The position numbers and the translations under genes were made by a program. From contig DAJPFV010000001.1 in assembly GCA_025993015.1 (NCBI GenBank), positions 1,364,001 through 1,428,000 of the forward strand: a stretch of 64,000 nucleotides of DNA, in the 5' to 3' direction. Below the pieces are notes generated by a model, which had not been told where the DNA came from, did no database searches, and saw only the letters and a program-made list of their open reading frames with translations. The first letter of the stretch is position 1; every line of letters starts with the position of its first letter. Below, in pieces: positions 36,209 to 44,880 of this stretch. This stretch comes from Coriobacteriaceae bacterium. Its GTDB lineage: Bacteria > Actinomycetota > Coriobacteriia > Coriobacteriales > Coriobacteriaceae.

Positions 36209-36928
36209 CTATGCCAACGTTACGTTGTGCAACTCAAAGCGGTCGCCAACGTTGCGCGAGACCGAATACTCAAAGGCGGCGCCGCTGTCCAAAAAGCCAA
36301 TCTGGGTGAGCTCGAGCAGGGGAGAGCCAGGTTTGGTGTCCAGGCGATTGGCTTCTTCCTCGGTTGCTGCCACGGCGCGAATGGTACGGTGGAAGCTCGA
36401 AATTTTCAGCCCGCATTGCTCGCGGATGAAATGGTAGACCGATCCGTACAGGTCCTTCTTTTTAAGGCCTGGAATCAGCTCGAGGGGCATGTAGGTGTAC
36501 TCGATAACGATGGGCTTCTCATCGGCCTGACGCACGCGCACGATGTGATAGGCAAAGTCATCCTCGGCAATTCCCAGCTGGGCTGCGATGTCCGCTGGTG
36601 GATTAACAATCGAGAAATCGTAGACCACCGAGGTCACCTTCTCCCCGCGGTGCTCATACGAAAAACCCTGGGCACGGTCGTTTTTGCCCTGGAAAAACGC
36701 CTGGCCGGGAAGTCCCGCCGTGTCCTTAACGTAGGTACCCGATCCACGACGGCTGGTAATAAGACCTTCCTCGGTGATTTGCTCGATAGCTCGTTTGACG
36801 GTGATTTTGGAAACGCTATAGAGCTCGCAGAACTCAACGACGGTGGGAAGCTTGTCGCCCGGTTTAAGAGCACCATCCTCGATACTTCGACGAATATCTG
36901 CAGCTATTGCCTCGTATTTGGGAATCAA
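36209..36928 (-). CDS. GntR-family regulator of the sugar locus (HutC/UTRA type)
   Basis: 239 residues. N-terminal winged helix PKYEAIAADIRRSIEDGALK, KLPTVVEFCELYSVSKITVK and GLITSRRGSGTYV; C-terminal UTRA ligand domain (about 85-239, FAYHIVRVRQADEKPIVIEY, PLLELTQIGF). TTG 36928 is taken as the start because AAAGGAGG lies just upstream; in-frame codons further back fall in AT-rich spacer. Probably senses a phosphorylated sugar and represses the divergent GH1-PTS genes, through repeated TTACTTTT sites in the spacer. Confidence 0.9.
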   Translation of the reverse strand: MIPKYEAIAADIRRSIEDGALKPGDKLPTVVEFCELYSVSKITVKRAIEQITEEGLITSRRGSGTYVKDTAGLPGQAFFQGKNDRAQGFSYEHRGEKVTSVVYDFSIVNPPADIAAQLGIAEDDFAYHIVRVRQADEKPIVIEYTYMPLELIPGLKKKDLYGSVYHFIREQCGLKISSFHRTIRAVAATEEEANRLDTKPGSPLLELTQIGFLDSGAAFEYSVSRNVGDRFELHNVTLA

Positions 36929-36958
36929 GGAACCTCCTTTCCGACATATATGAATACA

Positions 36959-37046
36959 AAAAGTAAGTATAACCCTCAACAGGGCATCCATATTACTTTT
37001 ATCTAAGAAGTTCGAGAAAGAAAAAAGAAAAAGACGCTTTACTTTT
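36959..37046. promoter_or_regulatory. Candidate operator sites of the GntR regulator
   Basis: The octamer TTACTTTT (or its complement AAAAGTAA) occurs three times in an AT-rich stretch: 36959-36966 (complement), 36993-37000 and 37039-37046. The last overlaps the predicted -35 region of the GH1 promoter. Confidence 0.5.
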
Positions 37047-37065
37047 AAAATTAGAGCGCTATAGT
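37038..37065 (+). promoter_or_regulatory. Predicted promoter for the GH1-PTS genes
   Basis: TTTACT (37038-37043), 16-bp spacer, TATAGT (37060-37065). It would give a leader of about 160 nt that contains the foldback at 37105-37202. Confidence 0.6.
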
Positions 37066-37104
37066 TTAAGCAACGAACGGAATCCTTCCGCACAACAGGA
37101 TCGA

Positions 37105-37202
37105 CCGTTTGGGGACGGTTTTGTTTTGGCGGGTTGGATATCGGTATGGCCGGTGCGCGCCCGCGCTGGATAACCTGCCAAAGCAAACCCGTCTCCAACC
37201 GG
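37105..37202. repeat. Foldback element in the GH1 leader
   Basis: Imperfect arms CCGTTTGGGGACGGTTTTGT... (37105-37142) and the near complement at 37169-37202. The right arm carries AACCTGCCAAAGCAAACCCG, closely similar to the short repeat at 41050. It ends 30 bases before the GH1 start. Confidence 0.75.
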
Positions 37203-37232
37203 AAGCTCTAGAACACGAAAGCGAGGACTTTG

Positions 37233-38633
37233 ATGGCACGGTATCAGCTGCCCAACGACTTCTTCTTTGGCGCTGCTATGTCCGGCCCGCAGACTGAGGG
37301 TCAGTGGAACCAGGGCGGCAAGCTCGAGAACCTGTGGGACACCTGGTCCATCCAGGATCTGGGTTCGTTCTACAACCGCGTTGGCTCTTACGCCGGCAAT
37401 GACTTTATGGCCAAGTACCAGGAAGACCTTCGCATTTTGAAGGACTTGGGTCTGGATACCTATCGCACTTCCATCCAGTGGAGCCGTCTGCTCGATGCCG
37501 ACGGCAACCTCAACGAGGAAGGTGCCGCGTGGTATCACGAGTTGTTCCGCGCCTCTCGCGAAGCCGGCTTGGAGCCGTTTGTCAACTTGTACCACTTTGA
37601 CATGCCCACCTACCTCTTTAACCGTGGCGGCTGGGAGAGCCGTGAGGTTGTCGAGGCTTACGCACATTACGCCGACGTCGCCTTCCACGAGTTTGGCCAG
37701 GAGATTAAGTACTGGTTCACCTTTAACGAGCCCATCGTCGAGCCCGAGCAGCGCTATCAGGAGGGCGTGTGGTTCCCGCAGCTCCACGACTTCAACCGCG
37801 CCCGCACCGTGCAGTATCACATCTCGCTGGCGCACGCGCTGGCCGTGGCCAACTATCGTCGCGCCTATGACGAGGGCGCTATTCGCGCCGATGCCAAGAT
37901 CGGCATGATCAACTGCTTTACCCCGGTCTACACCAAGGAGAACCCCAGCGAGGCGGACCTCGAGGCCGTGCGCATGACCAGCGGCATCAACAACCGCTGG
38001 TGGCTCGACCTCATCACCAAGGGCGAGCTTCCTGCCGACGTGCTCGACAGCCTGGCCGAGGGCGGCGTTAAGCTCCCGTTCCGCGCCGGCGACCAAGAGA
38101 TCCTCAAGCAGGGTGTTGTCGACTGGCTCGGCTGCAACTACTACCACCCCACGCGTGTTCAGGCGCCGGCGAGCAAGGTCGACCAGTACGGCCTGCCGCA
38201 CTTTGCCGACGAGTACGTATGGCCCGACGCCGTTATGAACGAGAGCCGCGGCTGGGAGATCTACCCGCAGGGCCTCTACGACTTTGGCATGGACTGCGCT
38301 AAGAACTACCCCGATCTTGAGTGGTTCGTTTCCGAGAACGGCATCGGCATCATGGACGAATACAAGAACCGTGACGCCGAAGGAACCATCCAGGATGACT
38401 ACCGCGTCGACTTTGTACGTCAGCACCTGGAGTGGGTGGCCAAGGCCATCGACGAGGGCGCCAAGTGCCGGGGCTATCACTACTGGGCCGTCATCGATAA
38501 CTGGTCTTGGGCCAATGCCTTTAAGAATCGCTATGGCTTTGTCGAGGTCGATCTGATGGATGGCTATAAGCGCCGTCTTAAGAAGTCGGCGGCCTGGCTC
38601 AAACAGGTCGCCACGACCCACGTGGTTGATTAG
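37233..38633 (+). CDS. GH1 beta-glycosidase, probably 6-phospho-beta-glucosidase
   Basis: Glycoside hydrolase family 1, 466 residues. The acid/base Glu lies in TFNEPIVEPE (about 167) and the nucleophile Glu in WFVSENGIGIMDEYK (about 368). Other family marks are FFFGAAMSGPQTEG, SIQWSRLL and NLYHFDMP. ATG 37233 follows GCGAGGAC. With a downstream lactose/cellobiose-type PTS the natural substrate should be a phosphorylated beta-glycoside made on uptake, but the phospho-specific residues could not be verified by eye. Confidence 0.9.
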   Translation: MARYQLPNDFFFGAAMSGPQTEGQWNQGGKLENLWDTWSIQDLGSFYNRVGSYAGNDFMAKYQEDLRILKDLGLDTYRTSIQWSRLLDADGNLNEEGAAWYHELFRASREAGLEPFVNLYHFDMPTYLFNRGGWESREVVEAYAHYADVAFHEFGQEIKYWFTFNEPIVEPEQRYQEGVWFPQLHDFNRARTVQYHISLAHALAVANYRRAYDEGAIRADAKIGMINCFTPVYTKENPSEADLEAVRMTSGINNRWWLDLITKGELPADVLDSLAEGGVKLPFRAGDQEILKQGVVDWLGCNYYHPTRVQAPASKVDQYGLPHFADEYVWPDAVMNESRGWEIYPQGLYDFGMDCAKNYPDLEWFVSENGIGIMDEYKNRDAEGTIQDDYRVDFVRQHLEWVAKAIDEGAKCRGYHYWAVIDNWSWANAFKNRYGFVEVDLMDGYKRRLKKSAAWLKQVATTHVVD

Positions 38634-38753
38634 CGACCGGACGAACGTCCAGACCGCGCGCCGCCGCGCGCAACACATGGCACATCTGGTGGCAGAGGGC
38701 GACAGACCACCGTGCGCATAGGAAAAGGCCGGATTTGAAAGTTAGGAGCAATC

Positions 38754-40097
38754 ATGGCCAGTGACAACGGAAAGAGCTTCCTCGACAAGTTTGCCGAGGT
38801 CTCTGCGAAGGTGGGAAACCAGGTTCACCTGCGTTCCCTGCGTGACGCCTTCGCGACCATCACGCCGCTCTATATCCTTGCGGGTATCGCGGTTCTTATT
38901 AACAACGTCGTGTTCCCTCTGTTCCCGCTCGATGCGGCGGGCCTTGCCAACCTTCAGACGTGGGGTTCGGCGATTACGCTGGGCACCCTCAACGTCTCTG
39001 CCATTATCTTGGCCGGATTGATTGGCTACAGCCTCGCTAAGAACAAGCGCTTCGATAACCCGCTCGCTTGCGTGGTCGTCGCCATCTCTGCCTTCGTCAT
39101 CATGATGCCGCAGCAGATCACCGCCTCGCTTGCCGCCACGAGCCCACTGCTCACCGACAAGATCACCTCCGCCGAGGTCACGGGCGCCCTTTCGACTGCC
39201 AACACCGGCACCAACGGTCTGTTCTCGGCTATTATCATCGCCCTGCTTTCCGTCTCGCTCTTCATCAAGATTTCTGGCGTCGAGAAGCTCAAGGTTAAGC
39301 TGGGCGAGGGCGTGCCTCCCGCGGTCTCCAACTCCTTCAACGTCATGATTCCGATGCTGCTTAACCTCGCGGTCTTCGCTCTTGCCGCAGCCCTGCTCGC
39401 CGTGGGCGCCGGCACCGATCTGTGCACCATCATCTCCACGTGCATCTCCAACCCGCTCAAGAGCATCATGAACGCTGGTCCGTGGGCTGTTATCCTCATC
39501 TACACCCTTGCTAACCTGCTGTTCTGCGTCGGTATTCACCAGTCCACCATCTCTGGCGCTACCGTCGAGCCGATCCTGACCATGCTCATCGTCGACAACA
39601 TGGCTACCTTTGCCGCCGGTGGCACCATCCAGCCCGATCACTACATGAACATGCAGATCGTTAACAGCTTCGCCCTCATCGGCGGCTCGGGCTGCACCCT
39701 CATGCTCCTGCTCGACACGCTCCTGTTCTCCAAGAACAAGGCTTCCGAGACCGTTTCCAAGATGGCTATCCTGCCTGGTCTGTTCAACATCAACGAGCCG
39801 GTTATCTACGGTTACCCCATCGTGTACAACCTGCCGCTCATGATCCCGTTCGTTCTTCTTCCCGATCTGTTCATCGGCATCACCTATGGCCTTACCTGCG
39901 CAGGCATCATCAGCCCCTGCATCGCCCAGGTGCCCTGGACCATGCCTCCCGTCATCAATGCCCTGCTCGCTACGGGCTTTGACTGGCGCGCCGGCGTGTG
40001 GCAGGCTATCGAGATTGTCATTGGCATGGCCGTCTACCTGCCCTTTATGAAGATTTCCGAGAAGGCAATCGCCAAGCAGGAGGCTCTCGCCGAGTAG
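38754..40097 (+). CDS. PTS EIIC, lactose/cellobiose family
   Basis: Membrane channel subunit for uptake and phosphorylation of a beta-glycoside, 447 residues with about ten hydrophobic segments. It starts FLDKFAEVSAKVGNQVHLRS and LRDAFATITPLYILAGIAVL; it has ILPGLFNINEPVIYGYPIVY, the sugar-binding NEP motif typical of CelB/LacE. GTTAGGAGCAATC precedes ATG 38754. The gene lies 120 bases after the GH1 gene and is followed by its EIIB and EIIA. Confidence 0.94.
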   Translation: MASDNGKSFLDKFAEVSAKVGNQVHLRSLRDAFATITPLYILAGIAVLINNVVFPLFPLDAAGLANLQTWGSAITLGTLNVSAIILAGLIGYSLAKNKRFDNPLACVVVAISAFVIMMPQQITASLAATSPLLTDKITSAEVTGALSTANTGTNGLFSAIIIALLSVSLFIKISGVEKLKVKLGEGVPPAVSNSFNVMIPMLLNLAVFALAAALLAVGAGTDLCTIISTCISNPLKSIMNAGPWAVILIYTLANLLFCVGIHQSTISGATVEPILTMLIVDNMATFAAGGTIQPDHYMNMQIVNSFALIGGSGCTLMLLLDTLLFSKNKASETVSKMAILPGLFNINEPVIYGYPIVYNLPLMIPFVLLPDLFIGITYGLTCAGIISPCIAQVPWTMPPVINALLATGFDWRAGVWQAIEIVIGMAVYLPFMKISEKAIAKQEALAE

Positions 40098-40258
40098 AAC
40101 GCCTAACGTTCGTCCCTTTCACCTTTGCGGGCGCCGGTACGCGGTGCCGGTGCCCGCAGCTCTCTCCCTTGTGTAAAGATGCAGGGGGGTGGGCACAATA
40201 GCCGCAAGGAATAAAACCAGTTGTCGTCTGCGCGCCGCGCAGTTATAAGGAGGAAACC

Positions 40259-40561
40259 ATGAAGAAGATCATGCTCTGCTGCAATGCCGGTATGTCCACG
40301 AGCCTGCTGGTCCAGAAGATGCAGGCCGAGGTTGCAAACCGTGGTCTGGATATTGAGGTCGAGGCTCGTCCCATGAACGAGGCCCACGATCACCTGGACG
40401 AGTGCGACATGTTGCTGCTTGGTCCGCAGATCGGCTACACCAAGGGCGATTTTGAGAAGGAGGCCGCCGGCCGCTTCCCGGTCGAGGTTATCAACATGGT
40501 CGACTACGGCCGCATGAACGCTGCCGGCATCATCGACCACTGCGTCAGCGTGATGGGCTAG
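40259..40561 (+). CDS. PTS EIIB, lactose/cellobiose family
   Basis: Phosphocarrier of 100 residues with the N-terminal MKKIMLCCNAGMSTSLLVQKM. The cysteine of the CNAGMSTS loop (Cys8) receives phosphate from EIIA and passes it to sugar at EIIC. AGGAGGAAACC precedes ATG 40259. The EIIA frame follows without a gap. Confidence 0.95.
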   Translation: MKKIMLCCNAGMSTSLLVQKMQAEVANRGLDIEVEARPMNEAHDHLDECDMLLLGPQIGYTKGDFEKEAAGRFPVEVINMVDYGRMNAAGIIDHCVSVMG

Positions 40562-40570
40562 GTGCTCTGC

Positions 40571-40903
40571 ATGGAGGATATGAACGAACTGCAGATGACC
40601 TGCTTTGAGATCATCAGCTACGTCGGTACCGCCAAGAGCATGTACATCAATGCCGTGCAAAAGGCCAAGGAGGGCGATTTTGACGCCGCCGAGGAGCTTA
40701 TCAAGCAGGGCGACGAGGCCTATAACGGTGGCCACGATGTTCACATGGGGCTTCTGAAGAAGGAGGCCAACGGCGAACATAACGGCGAGGCCCCGTTGAT
40801 TTTGCTGCATGCCGAGGACCAGATGGCCGGCACCGAGACCATGCGCGTCATGGCGACGGAGCTCATCGAGGTTCACAAGCAGCTGCAGGCACTTCAGGCC
40901 TAG
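40571..40903 (+). CDS. PTS EIIA, lactose/cellobiose family
   Basis: Trimeric helical phosphocarrier, about 110 residues. The active-site His lies in LILLHAEDQMAGTETMRVMA (the HAQD-type motif), with FEIISYVGTAKSMYINAVQ in the first helix. The start is uncertain among GTG 40562 (abutting the EIIB stop), ATG 40571 and ATG 40580 (with GGAGG inside the preceding codons). A strong terminator follows at 40962, closing the GH1-PTS unit. Confidence 0.93.
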   Translation: MEDMNELQMTCFEIISYVGTAKSMYINAVQKAKEGDFDAAEELIKQGDEAYNGGHDVHMGLLKKEANGEHNGEAPLILLHAEDQMAGTETMRVMATELIEVHKQLQALQA

Positions 40904-40961
40904 TCGGCGTTATCGCCGCGACGGACCGTGCGGTCCAACAGACAACATAGTCCCTTTGACG

Positions 40962-40999
40962 GGCGCCGGGAGCCTCCGCCTCCCGGCGCCTTTATTTTT
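40962..40999 (+). terminator. Rho-independent terminator after PTS EIIA
   Basis: GGCGCCGGGAG / CTCCCGGCGCC (40962-40972, 40980-40990) followed by TTTATTTTT. Confidence 0.92.
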
Positions 41000-41049
41000 G
41001 GGGATGGTCTTGCGCGGCCTGTTGGGCAGCCAATTGCGTTACCCCAGAT

Positions 41050-41090
41050 AAAACCTGCCAAAACAAACCTGTCCCTTTTTGGTAGGTTTT
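41050..41090. repeat. Short hairpin repeat before the ROK gene
   Basis: AAAACCTGCCAAAA (41050-41063) pairs with TTTTGGTAGGTTTT (41077-41090), one G-T wobble. The loop is CAAACCTGTCCCT, again a GGGACAGG-type core. It shares AACCTGCCAAARCAAACC with the GH1-leader foldback. Confidence 0.75.
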
Positions 41091-41144
41091 TGCCTTGAGA
41101 GCGGTACCATACAGGCAATGTTTAAACGAGAAAGGTGGGCTCCC

Positions 41145-42098
41145 ATGGAACCTAAGCAGTACTACATCGGCATCGACGTCGGCGGCACTTCGGTTAAGGA
41201 GGGCCTGTTCGACGAGGACGGCAACCTGCTTGCCAAGGCCAGCGTGCCCACGCCTCCTATCGTTGACGCCGCGGGCTTTGCCGCGGTGACCGAGGCTATC
41301 GACCAGGTGGTCGCCAAGGCACAGATTCCGCGTGCCTTTGTGGCGGGCATTGGCCTGGCCGTTCCGTGTCCCATCCCGGTGTCGGGCGATGCCAAGGTCA
41401 AGGCCAACATTGCCATTAACCTGCCCGAGCTGAGGGTCGCCATTCAGAAGCACTGCCCCGATGCGGTCGTTAAGTATGAGAACGATGCCAACGCCGCTGC
41501 CATGGGCGAGGCCTGGCTCGGTTCTGCCAAGGGCGTGCAGAACGTGGTGATGGTCACCATCGGTACCGGCGTGGGCGGCGGCGTTATCGTTAACGGCGAC
41601 GTGGTATCGGGCGTTGTGGGCGCCGGCGGCGAGATTGGCCACATGTGCCTGAACCCGGCCGAGGAGCGCACCTGCGGCTGTGGCGGCCATGGCCACCTAG
41701 AGCAGTATTCCAGTGCCACCGGCGTGGTGAGCAATTACCTGGCCGAGTGCAAGAAGGCGGGCGTCGACCCCATCGAGCTCACCGGCCCCTCCGATTCCAA
41801 GGACGTGTTCCAGGCCTGCCGCGAGGGCGACAAGCTCGCGCTGGCCGCGGCCGACACCATGGCCGACTATCTCGGTCGTGCTCTGGCACTTATCGCCAAC
41901 GTGGTCGACCCCGAGATGTTCCTGATCGGTGGCGGCGCCTCCGCCTCGGCCGATGTCTACCTCGACAAGGCTCGCGAGTACTTCCAGCGCTACGCGCTCT
42001 CTGCCTCGCGCGAGACGCCCATTAAGGTCGCTTCGCTCGGAAACGACGCCGGCATCATCGGTGCCGCCTACGTAGCCCTGCGCGCCGCCGGTAAATAG
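41145..42098 (+). CDS. ROK-family sugar kinase, probable glucokinase
   Basis: 317 residues. The phosphate-binding start is YIGIDVGGTSVKEGLFDEDG. Then come YENDANAAAMGEAWLGSAKG with the catalytic Asp region, TIGTGVGGGVIVNG and GEIGHMCLN. The zinc motif is CGCGGHGHLEQY, where the usual third Cys of CxCGxxGCxE is His. ATG 41145 follows AAAGGTGGG. It probably phosphorylates glucose freed by the neighbouring glycosidase. It lacks the ROK repressor helix-turn-helix, so a regulator role is unlikely. Confidence 0.9.
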   Translation: MEPKQYYIGIDVGGTSVKEGLFDEDGNLLAKASVPTPPIVDAAGFAAVTEAIDQVVAKAQIPRAFVAGIGLAVPCPIPVSGDAKVKANIAINLPELRVAIQKHCPDAVVKYENDANAAAMGEAWLGSAKGVQNVVMVTIGTGVGGGVIVNGDVVSGVVGAGGEIGHMCLNPAEERTCGCGGHGHLEQYSSATGVVSNYLAECKKAGVDPIELTGPSDSKDVFQACREGDKLALAAADTMADYLGRALALIANVVDPEMFLIGGGASASADVYLDKAREYFQRYALSASRETPIKVASLGNDAGIIGAAYVALRAAGK

Positions 42099-42245
42099 TC
42101 GGTGCAGGAGGGCGGTGGTACAAGGGGGCAGACTTCGCCCCCAGGCTCGCCCCAAATTGCGCCGCGGCCCTTGCGTCTCATAAGGTTCAGCGCCAGCGTG
42201 CTACCATAGCTACGTCCAAGTACACATATCAAGTGGAGGATATCC

Positions 42246-43169
42246 ATGGCAAACGTTCTTGTCTTTGGTCACCAGAACCCCGATAACGACGCCATCATGA
42301 GCGCCGTCGTCCTGTCCCAGCTGCTCAACCAGGTTGAGTATGCCGGCAACACCTACGAGGCCTGCGCCCTTGGTCAGCTTCCGGCAGAGTCCGCCAAGCT
42401 GCTCGCCGACGCCGGCATCGCCGAGCCTCGCGTGATCGAGTCCGTCGAGGCCGGTCAGCTCGTCGTCCTCACCGACCACAACGAGTCCGCCCAGTCCGTC
42501 GCCGGCCTTAAGGACGCCACGGTCTTTGGCGTTGTCGACCATCACCGCATCGGTGACTTCGAGACCGCCGGCCCGCTGCACTACATCTGCCTGCCCTGGG
42601 GCTCCAGCTGCACCATCGTCACCAAGCTCGCCGGCGTGCTCGGCGTTGAGCTTTCCGACGTCCAGGCCAAGCTGCTGCTCTCGGCCATGATGACCGACAC
42701 GCTTATGCTCAAGAGCCCCACCACCACCGATGTCGACCGCGCCGTCGCCGCCAAGCTCGGCGAGCAGGTGGGCGTCGACCCGGTCAAGTTTGGCATGGAG
42801 GTCTTCCTCACCCGTCCGTCCGGCTCCTTCACCGCAGCCGAGATGGTCGGCAACGACATCAAGATGTTCGAGCCCGCCGGCAAGAAGCTGCTCATCGGCC
42901 AGTACGAGACCGTCGACAAGAGCCGTGCGCTTGGCATGATTGACGAGATTCGCGAGGCCATGCGCGCCTACGCCGCCGAGAAGGGTGCCGACGGCATTGT
43001 TCTGTGCATCACCGACATTATGGAGGAGGGCTCGCAGGTCCTGCTCGAGGGCGAGACCGAGGCCGCTCAGAAGGGCCTGGGCATTGCCGACGAGCACGAC
43101 GGCGTCTGGATGCCGGGCGTCCTCTCCCGTAAGAAGCAGGTCGCTGCCCCCATCATGGCCGCCTGCTAG
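42246..43169 (+). CDS. ppaC: Manganese-dependent inorganic pyrophosphatase
   Basis: Family II pyrophosphatase of the DHH superfamily, 307 residues, driving biosynthesis by splitting pyrophosphate. Metal ligands are in VFGHQNPDNDAIMSA, VLTDHNE and GVVDHHRIGDFE. Then come PWGSSCTIV, the C-terminal-domain LTRPSGSFT and the active-site SRKKQVAAP, which ends the protein as in other PpaC. AGTGGAGGATATCC precedes ATG 42246. A strong terminator follows. The 147-base spacer before it holds a GGGGGC...GCCCCC hairpin at about 42126. Confidence 0.95.
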   Translation: MANVLVFGHQNPDNDAIMSAVVLSQLLNQVEYAGNTYEACALGQLPAESAKLLADAGIAEPRVIESVEAGQLVVLTDHNESAQSVAGLKDATVFGVVDHHRIGDFETAGPLHYICLPWGSSCTIVTKLAGVLGVELSDVQAKLLLSAMMTDTLMLKSPTTTDVDRAVAAKLGEQVGVDPVKFGMEVFLTRPSGSFTAAEMVGNDIKMFEPAGKKLLIGQYETVDKSRALGMIDEIREAMRAYAAEKGADGIVLCITDIMEEGSQVLLEGETEAAQKGLGIADEHDGVWMPGVLSRKKQVAAPIMAAC

Positions 43170-43189
43170 GTTCTTTTGACCAAATGCCA

Positions 43190-43229
43190 CGACCGGATCG
43201 CGGACGCCCCGCGCTCCGGTCGTTTTTTG
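43190..43229 (+). terminator. Rho-independent terminator after ppaC
   Basis: CGACCGGA / TCCGGTCG (43190-43197, 43215-43222) with inner GCG pairing, then TTTTTTGT. Confidence 0.9.
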
Positions 43230-43370
43230 TGCACGGCGCCGCGTCGTCTCTTGGACAGGCGTGCCCGTGCCGTTGAGCAAATAATGTTCAACCTGTGGTT
43301 CCGCTTTTCGGCCACGCCTGCGTGCTTGTCGTGCAGGGTAGGCTAGATGCAAGCGTAATACGTTAGAGCG

Positions 43371-43407
43371 CGGCGCCGCCACTTGGGCGGGCCGTGCTTT
43401 TTTAAGA
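43371..43407 (+). promoter_or_regulatory. Terminator-like hairpin in the nhaA leader
   Basis: AGCGCGG and CCGTGCT enclose an inner CCGCC / GGGCGG stem and are followed by TTTTTT, about 30 bases before the nhaA start. The preceding gene already has its own terminator at 43190, so this one looks like an attenuator in the nhaA 5' leader. Confidence 0.6.
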
Positions 43408-43436
43408 CGGGAGCTTTCCCGTGAAAGGAGCCGCCC

Positions 43437-44795
43437 ATGGCAGCAACTGAGCAGCTGTTCAACGTTCGTGAGCGCAAGCGCTTTGAACGTCACGACATTT
43501 GGGAACGCATCACCGAGAACGGCACGATTTCCGCCGCCGTCATGGTCTTCGCCGCCATCGCCGCCGTCATTTGCGCCAATACCGATGCCTACGAGGCCGT
43601 CCATCACTTTTTGGAGACCCCGCTGTATGTGGGTCTGGGAAACCTTACGGCCGGTCTCACCGTTGAGCTTTTCGTCAACGACTTCCTCATGGCGATTTTC
43701 TTTTTGTTGGTGGGCATTGAGCTTAAGTACGAGATGACGGTCGGCGAGCTCAAGAATCCGCGTCAGGCCATGCTTCCCATGCTGGCGGCCGTGGGCGGCG
43801 TCGTCGTTCCCGCCTGTATCTACCTGATCTTCAACCATGCCGGCGCCCGCAACGGTTGGGCCATCCCCATGGCAACCGATATTGCCTTTGCGCTGGGCGT
43901 GCTATCGCTTTTGGGCAATCGCGTTCCCAACGGCGTGCGCGTGTTCTTCTCGACGCTCGCCATCGCCGACGACCTCATCTCCATCGCCGCCATCGCCATC
44001 TTCTACGGTCAGAGCCCCAATCCGTTTTGGTTGGGCGCCGCCGCGCTTGTGACCTGCGCGCTCGTGTGGCTCAACAAGACGCAGCATTACCGCCTTGCCC
44101 CGTATTCGGTACTGGGTCTGCTGTTGTGGTTCTGTATGTTCAAGAGCGGCGTGCACGCCACGCTTGCTGGCGTTATCTTGGCCTTTACCATCCCGGCTAA
44201 GTGCGGCGTCAAGCTCGATAGCCTCACCGATTGGTTGGGCGAGTGCCTGCCGCTGCTCGATGACCGCTACGACGACGAGGCACACATCCTGGGCCAGCAT
44301 GACTTTACCGTCTCGACCACCAAGGTCGAGCGCGTCATGCACCGCGTAACCCCGCCGCTTATCCGCATGGAGCGTCTGATCTCCACGCCGGTCAACTTTG
44401 TGATTCTGCCGATCTTTGCGTTCGTGAACGCACAGGTTCGCCTGGTGGGCGTGGACATGAGCACACTGCTCACCGACCCGGTGACGCTCGGCGTGTACTT
44501 TGGCATGCTGCTGGGCAAGCCGATTGGTATTTTTGGCATGACATTTACCCTGGTCAAGCTCAAGGCTTGCCAGTTGCCGCGCAACGTCAACTGGCACATG
44601 ATTGCCGGTGTGGGCATTCTGGGCGGCATCGGCTTTACGATGTCGATCCTCATCAGCGGCCTCGCTTTCCCGACGGCCCAGTTCGAGGTCCTGGCTGCCA
44701 AGGCCGCTATTCTCGCCGGCTCTGTTACCGCGGCCGTACTTGGCATGATCTACATGAGTGTGATCTGCAAGCACCCCGCGCCCAAGGACGAGTAA
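43437..44795 (+). CDS. nhaA: Na+/H+ antiporter
   Basis: Exports sodium in exchange for protons, for pH and salt homeostasis. 452 residues with about 12 membrane helices. Family hallmarks are FLMAIFFLLVGIELKYEMTV, AIPMATDIAFALGVLSLLGN, and the transport-site aspartates in TLAIADDLISIAAIAIFYG. GIGFTMSILISGLAF lies near the end. A hydrophilic loop around residues 255-290 (DRYDDEAHILGQHDF) is longer than in E. coli. GTGAAAGGAGCC precedes ATG 43437. Confidence 0.96.
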   Translation: MAATEQLFNVRERKRFERHDIWERITENGTISAAVMVFAAIAAVICANTDAYEAVHHFLETPLYVGLGNLTAGLTVELFVNDFLMAIFFLLVGIELKYEMTVGELKNPRQAMLPMLAAVGGVVVPACIYLIFNHAGARNGWAIPMATDIAFALGVLSLLGNRVPNGVRVFFSTLAIADDLISIAAIAIFYGQSPNPFWLGAAALVTCALVWLNKTQHYRLAPYSVLGLLLWFCMFKSGVHATLAGVILAFTIPAKCGVKLDSLTDWLGECLPLLDDRYDDEAHILGQHDFTVSTTKVERVMHRVTPPLIRMERLISTPVNFVILPIFAFVNAQVRLVGVDMSTLLTDPVTLGVYFGMLLGKPIGIFGMTFTLVKLKACQLPRNVNWHMIAGVGILGGIGFTMSILISGLAFPTAQFEVLAAKAAILAGSVTAAVLGMIYMSVICKHPAPKDE

Positions 44796-44880
44796 GAGCG
44801 CGAAAACCGGCTCCAGAACCGATTCGGGCGCGTTCAAAATGCGGATTCGGGTGGTGCTTGCCGCCTGCCAGACACGCCAG

